A stretch of 64,000 nt of DNA from Chaenocephalus aceratus. Lineage: Eukaryota; Chordata; Actinopteri; Perciformes; Channichthyidae. Shown here one piece after another: positions 58,841-64,000 of this stretch. The stretch covers positions 6,205,912 through 6,269,911 of the forward strand of contig CM043791.1 of NCBI GenBank assembly GCA_023974075.1, read 5' to 3'. A model generated the notes under the pieces. It was not told the origin of the DNA and ran no database searches. It was given only the letters and a program-made list of their open reading frames with translations. The position numbers and the translations under genes are program-made. How positions within the stretch are numbered: the first letter of the stretch is position 1; the number at the start of each line of letters is the position of its first letter.

Positions 58841-59701
58841 ATATTTAAAAAAAATCTTCCCGGGGAAGCATGCCCCCGGACCCCACTAGAGGAGGTGAGG
58901 TCCACTCCCCACTTTACCCCTGCTTACACCTATATGCGGCGAGCTGATTATCGAGCCTTCATTGTAACAGTCGCGGGTACACTGTGTGCGTGTGGGGAGT
59001 GTTGCAGTAGAAAATTCAACTGTAGCGCTGGTGCATTAATGGGAAACGCTTAATGTTTGAGCACCCTCTATGAAACGTCAAGCTACCCCACAGCACGCCC
59101 TAGAGAAAATCTCTGGCGCCGCCACTGCTTTCAACTAAAGACACATACACGCAAAAACTGCGGCATGTGTACGGCTCCTTATGGGTAGGCTACTGCAATT
59201 TTTGGAAGTGCCGGAGCGGTGTTCTGGTGCTCTCCGCCAGCACTACACCGCTACACCCCTGTCAGACGAGACATATACCACGTGATGACACGTTAGGCTC
59301 GTGTTGTCTTCAAGGACCCTGACCTTGGCCAGGAAACACAGGCACTTGCTTTTTTCATTTTTTTTGCGGTCTAGATTTCTTTAATTTTTTTCTTTTTTTG
59401 CGTGTGGCCGGAGGTTCCCCACCCCTGCTGTAGTGGCACAGAAGGACCAGGAGCCCTGCCCTTTTGTTTTAAACAGGGCAGATGTGTGTAAATCCTTTAA
59501 AAGGGTTAACCAACACAAGGCTCCTGGACCTGATGGCATCCCTGGCCATGTTCTCAGGTATTGTGCAGTTCAGCTGGCAGGTCCCTGCTGCAGTCTGTAG
59601 TCCCCTAATGTTTAAAACACTCCACCATCGTTCCTGTCCCCGAAAAGACAAAAATCACCAGCCTCAACGACTACCACTTAGTAGCACTTACCTCCATCAT
59701 A

Positions 59702-60808
59702 ATGGAGTGCTTTGAGCGTTTAGTCAAAACCTTCATCACCTCCTCCCTCCCTGACTCTCTGGACCCCCTGCAGTTTTCCTACAGAGCTAACAGGTCCACA
59801 GACGACGCCATAGCCCACACCATCCACACTGCCCTCTCACACCTGGACCAGAGGAACACATATGTGAGAATGATGTTCATTGATTACAGTTCAGCATTCA
59901 ATACCATTGTGCCCTCCAAGCTGGTCATCAAGCTCAGAGACCTCGGGCTCAACAGCGCCCTCTGTGACTGGATCCTGAACATCCTGACGGGCAGACCCCA
60001 GGCAGTGCGGGTGGGAAACATCACATCCTCCACCCTGATCCTCAACACCGGAGCCCCTCAAAGCTGCGTGCTCAGCCCTCTGTTCACTCACGACTGTGTG
60101 GCCACACACAGCTCCAACACCATCGTGAAGTTTGCTGACGACACGACCCTCATCGGCCAGATCACAGACGGCGACGAGACGGCGTACAGAGAGGTCGAAA
60201 ACCTGACATCTTGGTGCCAGGATAACAACCTCCATCTCAACGTCAGCAAAGCAAAGGAGCTGATTGTGGATTACAGGAAGCAGCAGAGAGAGGGACACGC
60301 CCCCATCGCCATCAATGGAACTACGGTGGAGAGAGTCAGCAGCTTCAGGTTCCTCGGTGTCCACATCACTGAGGACCTGACATGGACTCTTCACACCACC
60401 ACCATCACCAAGAAAGCTCGACAGCGGCTCTTCTTCCTCTGCAGGCTGAGGAGGTTCAAAATGGATTCCAGGATACTCTGCAACTTCTACAGGTGCACCA
60501 TAGAGAGTATCCTGACTGGCTGCATCACGGCCTGGTACGGCAGGTGCACCGCCCTTAATCGTAAGGCTTTACAGAGGGTGGTGAAAACTGCAGAGAACAT
60601 CACCAGGACGGAGCTGCCATCCATGGAGGACCTTTACTCCCAGCGGCTCAGGAAGGAATCCCTCAGGATTATAAAAGGCCCCCATCACCCCAGCCACAAA
60701 CTGTTCTGTCTGCTGCCGTCTGGCAGGCGCTACCGCAGCATCCGGACTAAAACAACCAGATTCAGAGACCGTTTCATACCACAGGCAATAAGACTATTAA
60801 ACACCTGA
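59702..60808 (+). pseudogene. L2-like reverse transcriptase ORF, 5' truncated and mutated
   Basis: A 368-codon frame covers most of RT and the C-terminal domain. It includes [49 protein letters not shown] and [19 protein letters not shown]. The upstream part (59460-59700) encodes KAPGPDGIPGHVLRYCAV in another frame. The conserved PQG motif reads PQS, and about four residues after it are missing (SPLFTHDC). The endonuclease domain is absent. Catalytically doubtful, as usual for 5'-truncated LINE copies. Confidence 0.9.
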
Positions 60809-60867
60809 ACTGTTGAAACAACATCCATAACATTCATCTGCTACTTAGCAATTATTTATCTATTTAT

Positions 60868-62057
60868 TAATGCTGTCAAAATTATCGCGTTAACGGCGGT
60901 AATTAATTTTTTTAATTAATTGCGTTAAAATATTTAACGCATTTAACGCATGTGCAGAATGGCCCGCCCCATACATCCCACCAGTGGCAGCGCCAGGGTA
61001 TGGCTGGGGTAGGCTACACCCATACCAAGAAATGGCTTAGCCCCACCATGAAAAATGATGTTAAAGCAAGCAAAAATAAAGTCCGCCAACTCGCGCGGAG
61101 TAAATTGCACAGACAGCAATTAGTAAGATTGATTTCAGTAGCCACTTGTCTGGAAATACCGAAGACCAGAAACGGTTTTTGAAAACTTTTGTTACGTAGT
61201 GATCGTCTTCTCAGTAGAACATCTTTGATAATGTCTTCTGGCCAATCAGAATCAAGATAACGGCGTGGTGTTGTTTCAGGAAGTCCCGACGGAGAATACT
61301 TTTGCTGTAGTACAGGGGTGCACATAACTGGTACGCAGGTTATGTGCGTAATCTGAAATGCGTATCGTCACTTGTGTCACAAAGCGCATTTGCGTACCGA
61401 CGTACTTGTGAAGCTTTTCCAGAAGGCGGTTAGATCACCGGACGACAGAGTCGGTCTCCGTGTGCACAGACAGGGCTGCTGTTAACGTCGGTCTGTACAA
61501 CGGAATTGTGCCAAAACTACGCCAACCGGCTGGGGAGGGAGACTCCCCCCCCCTTCACTGGAGAACTGCGCTAAAACAGCTGATCACAACGTTCACACAG
61601 GCTTGTTTGAGACAAGAAGAAGACGAAGCCGACTCCGAGCTGTCCGACTTCAGGCGAGCTTTTTGAGACCTCCCCCGGCTGCGATCGGCTATTCTCGTCT
61701 ACTTTCGAGGCGAGCCGCAACGCGTCTCAAACAAGCCTACTCTGTGGTCATGAAGTACTCCACTAGCCCCCCGCCCCCCCGTCGACTTTCCTGAAGTACT
61801 CCCCCATTGATAGAAATCAACACGTAATGAATTAAGACCCCACGGTTTGATGATTGATAGGTGTGTGGGCTGTCTTTCATTTTGACACACAGAAAAATGT
61901 TATAATAATACATACATACTGTATGTACCATTCCCACAACAATATACATAAATAAATGGCATATTTTGGACATAGTTCGAATGGTGATTAATCATGATTG
62001 ATTAATTTTTAAGCTGTGATTAATCTGATTAAAAATTGTAATTGTTTGACAGCCCTA
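60868..62057. mobile_element. hAT-like element (1.19 kb), 8-bp TSD
   Basis: CTATTTAT at 60860-60867 and 62058-62065. Ends 'taatgctgtcaaaat' and 'tttgacagccct(a)' are inverted, with AT-rich 'gttaacggcggtaatta' and 'gattaatctgatt' inside. The interior has short ORFs without recognisable transposase. Around 61315-61400, 'ggggtgcacataactggtac' begins what looks like another repeat. Confidence 0.85.
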
Positions 62058-63945
62058 CTATTTATCTAATATATCATTCCAATAACTTGCATATAGACTC
62101 TTAATGCACTATTTCACTTTTTTAAACAATTTTTATTTACTATTTACTATTACTTGCACTATATTTTTCTGTTTATCTGTGTTATTGTGTTGCACTGTTG
62201 GAGAAGCGTGTGACCTAAGAATTTCATCCACATAACTACTCTGTAGATATGTTCGTATGACAAATGAAGAACCTTGAACCTTGAATTGGTGGTGAAATGG
62301 TTATGTAAATGTGTGTCATCTGCATAGCTATGGTAACTGATTTAGTTGTTTTTCATGATCTGAGCCAGTGGTAGCATGTAGATGTTAAAGACAAGAGGCT
62401 CCAGGATGGAGCCTTGAGGAACCCCACATGTTATGTGTCAACTCTGATGTTTAGTTACCGATAGACACACATTTTTTCCTGTCCTTAAATTAGGATTCAA
62501 ACCAATTTAGAACTGTTGCCAAAGGTCTGACTAATCGGTCTAGTAATGTGTTGTGGTCAACAGTGTCAAATTCAGCACTAAGATCTAATAATACTAACAC
62601 TGAAGTTCTGCCACTGTCTGTGTTTAAGTGGATGTCAGTGAAGACCAAGAGCAGTCTCAGAGCTGTGGTGTGGTCGAAAGCCTGACTGCAACACATCAAA
62701 ACCGTTATTCAAATCCTAAGAAATGACTCAGTTTTCAGGGCCTGTGGAAAAACACCTGAGTGAATGGACGTGTTTATGAAGTAGATCTGAGGCCATGCAA
62801 TGACATTTTTTTTTTTAAAAAGCCTGTTGGAATAATATTAGAGCAGGAGGAGGATTTCAGATGTTGCATAATATCCTCCAAGTCTTTAACGTTAATCAGA
62901 TGGAATTGTGTGATGGTGTTTGAATTGATTTTAAGTGGACACAGGGACACCACTGCTTGTCTGCTTGTCTGATTTTCTGAATTTTGCAGTGAAGAAGGAG
63001 GCAAATTCATTGCAGGCCCTGGTGGATAGAAGTTCAGAGGCTACTGACACTGGGGGGTTTGTTAGTCTGTCGACGGTAGCAAACAAGGCACGTGTGTTGT
63101 TTTTGGCAATTAATCTCTTTATAGATGTCAAAATAAACCTGGAGATTTGTTTTTTGCCACCTGCGTTCAGCTTTTCGACACTCTTTTTTCTGTTCTCACG
63201 GTCATGGCCTTTCTTCATGGAGATATTTTCTTCCGGGCGCTTCCTTCACCTTAGTGGGAGCAATGCCATCTATAACATTTTTATTTTTTGAAATAAAATG
63301 ATCTACCAGAAGTTAGAGAGGGCAAGCGTGTAAGAAAAACTCTGAGTGAACATTTCCTTTGTGTTTTCTGATGAATACAGTTTTGTGGTTATCTCTTTTT
63401 GAACATTTTTGTAAACAGAAATAGAGCTCTCACACAGGAATGATCAGAGAGTGCAACATCAGTCAACACGACCTTAGAGATATTCAGACCCTTTGAGATC
63501 AATAAGTCCAGAGTGTGCCCCTTATTGTGCGTGGGCTCCGTCACATGCTGAGTCAGTCCATAGCTATCAAGAGCACACAACAGTTCTTTAGCCCCTCTGT
63601 CCTGGGGGTTGTCAACATGGATGTTAAAATCACCAACAATGACTAGACGGTCAAAGTCAATACACACTATAGTCAGTAAAGTCATCAAAAAAGCTTGCAC
63701 AGTATTTGGGTGGTCTATAGATATTTAGGAACAGAGCTCGAGAGGAGCATTTCAGCTGAAGGGCCACATATTCAAAAGAAGCCTCCAAATGAAGCACGAA
63801 ACAGTCTCAAAATTAAGATTCATTGCTGGATGGAGCTTAAAAGCATTATTTGTTGAGAGAGGCCCAAAACGCTATTTGGGGTTTACCATTTTCTGCAGAG
63901 TGTTTTATAGGGTTTAAAGCATGTTAATGGTCTCCAAAGGGAGAT

Positions 63946-63960
63946 CCCCCCCCCCCCCCC
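63946..63960. repeat. Poly(C) tract
   Basis: About 15 consecutive C on + near the right edge, within the antisense LINE. Confidence 0.9.
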
Positions 63961-64000
63961 ACTCCTAACAAAAGCCTTTGTTTACTTTCATAACATAGTG

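Noticed and set aside
59891..60394. 167-codon minus-strand ORF
   Set aside because: Antisense shadow of the L2 reverse transcriptase.

Overview
This is nuclear DNA from a ray-finned fish, most likely a teleost. There are no operons. The few protein genes are split by GT-AG introns, and most of the window is transposable-element debris of types common in fish: L2-like LINEs, a Ty3/gypsy chromovirus, PIF/Harbinger, hAT, P and Tc1 elements, plus long microsatellites and minisatellites. The species cannot be named from the sequence alone.

Host genes: (1) The last two coding exons of renbp (N-acylglucosamine 2-epimerase) lie at 483-973 on the + strand; the rest of the gene is off the left edge. 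(2) An lrif1 orthologue (ligand-dependent nuclear receptor-interacting factor 1, a heterochromatin factor) has exons at 33528-33565, 37281-39345 and 40969-41851 on the + strand. Its large middle exon carries an internal duplication of about 0.8 kb, a poly-Asp tract and a SUMO-interaction-like motif. The last exon carries two SUMO-acceptor-like sites and the terminal coiled coil. Three single-base frame breaks interrupt it, two of them in homopolymers. (3) About 4 kb downstream, a compact and fully open LRIF1-like paralogue of 340 codons has exons at 45937-46455, 47633-47773 and 51581-51943. Both genes have ETS-type ACCGGAAGT sites just upstream. The tandem LRIF1-like pair is the most biologically interesting part of the window.

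Mobile DNA, left to right: L2-like LINE pieces and a broken YqaJ-nuclease gene (2.6-4.3 kb). A repeat (R) split by a hAT-like element (6.1-8.2 kb). A degenerate tandem repeat of about 180 bp (8.4-9.0 kb). One LINE 3' end split by three independent elements (13.6-23.16 kb): a Harbinger element, a gypsy element with both LTRs, and a short inverted-repeat element. A minisatellite with a palindromic core (23.5 kb). A BED-finger hAT element (23.9-25.4 kb). Two P-like elements side by side, each with its own 8-bp target duplication (26.2-30.6 kb). A second, inverted copy of R split by a different element (31.2-32.3 kb). hAT pieces in lrif1 intron 1. A Harbinger-type MITE in the paralogue's first coding intron. 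A Tc1 element with a shrunken Harbinger copy inside it (53.4-55.1 kb). A 1.75-kb minisatellite with higher-order structure (55.3-57.1 kb). Finally an antisense LINE (57.2-64 kb) split by a sense L2 element that is itself split by a hAT element.

Many of these calls rest on matching target-site duplications or empty sites read directly from the sequence. Small frame breaks recur in host and mobile genes, and the two gypsy LTRs differ by six 1-bp indels but only one substitution. Residual indel errors in a long-read assembly may therefore explain some of the broken frames.
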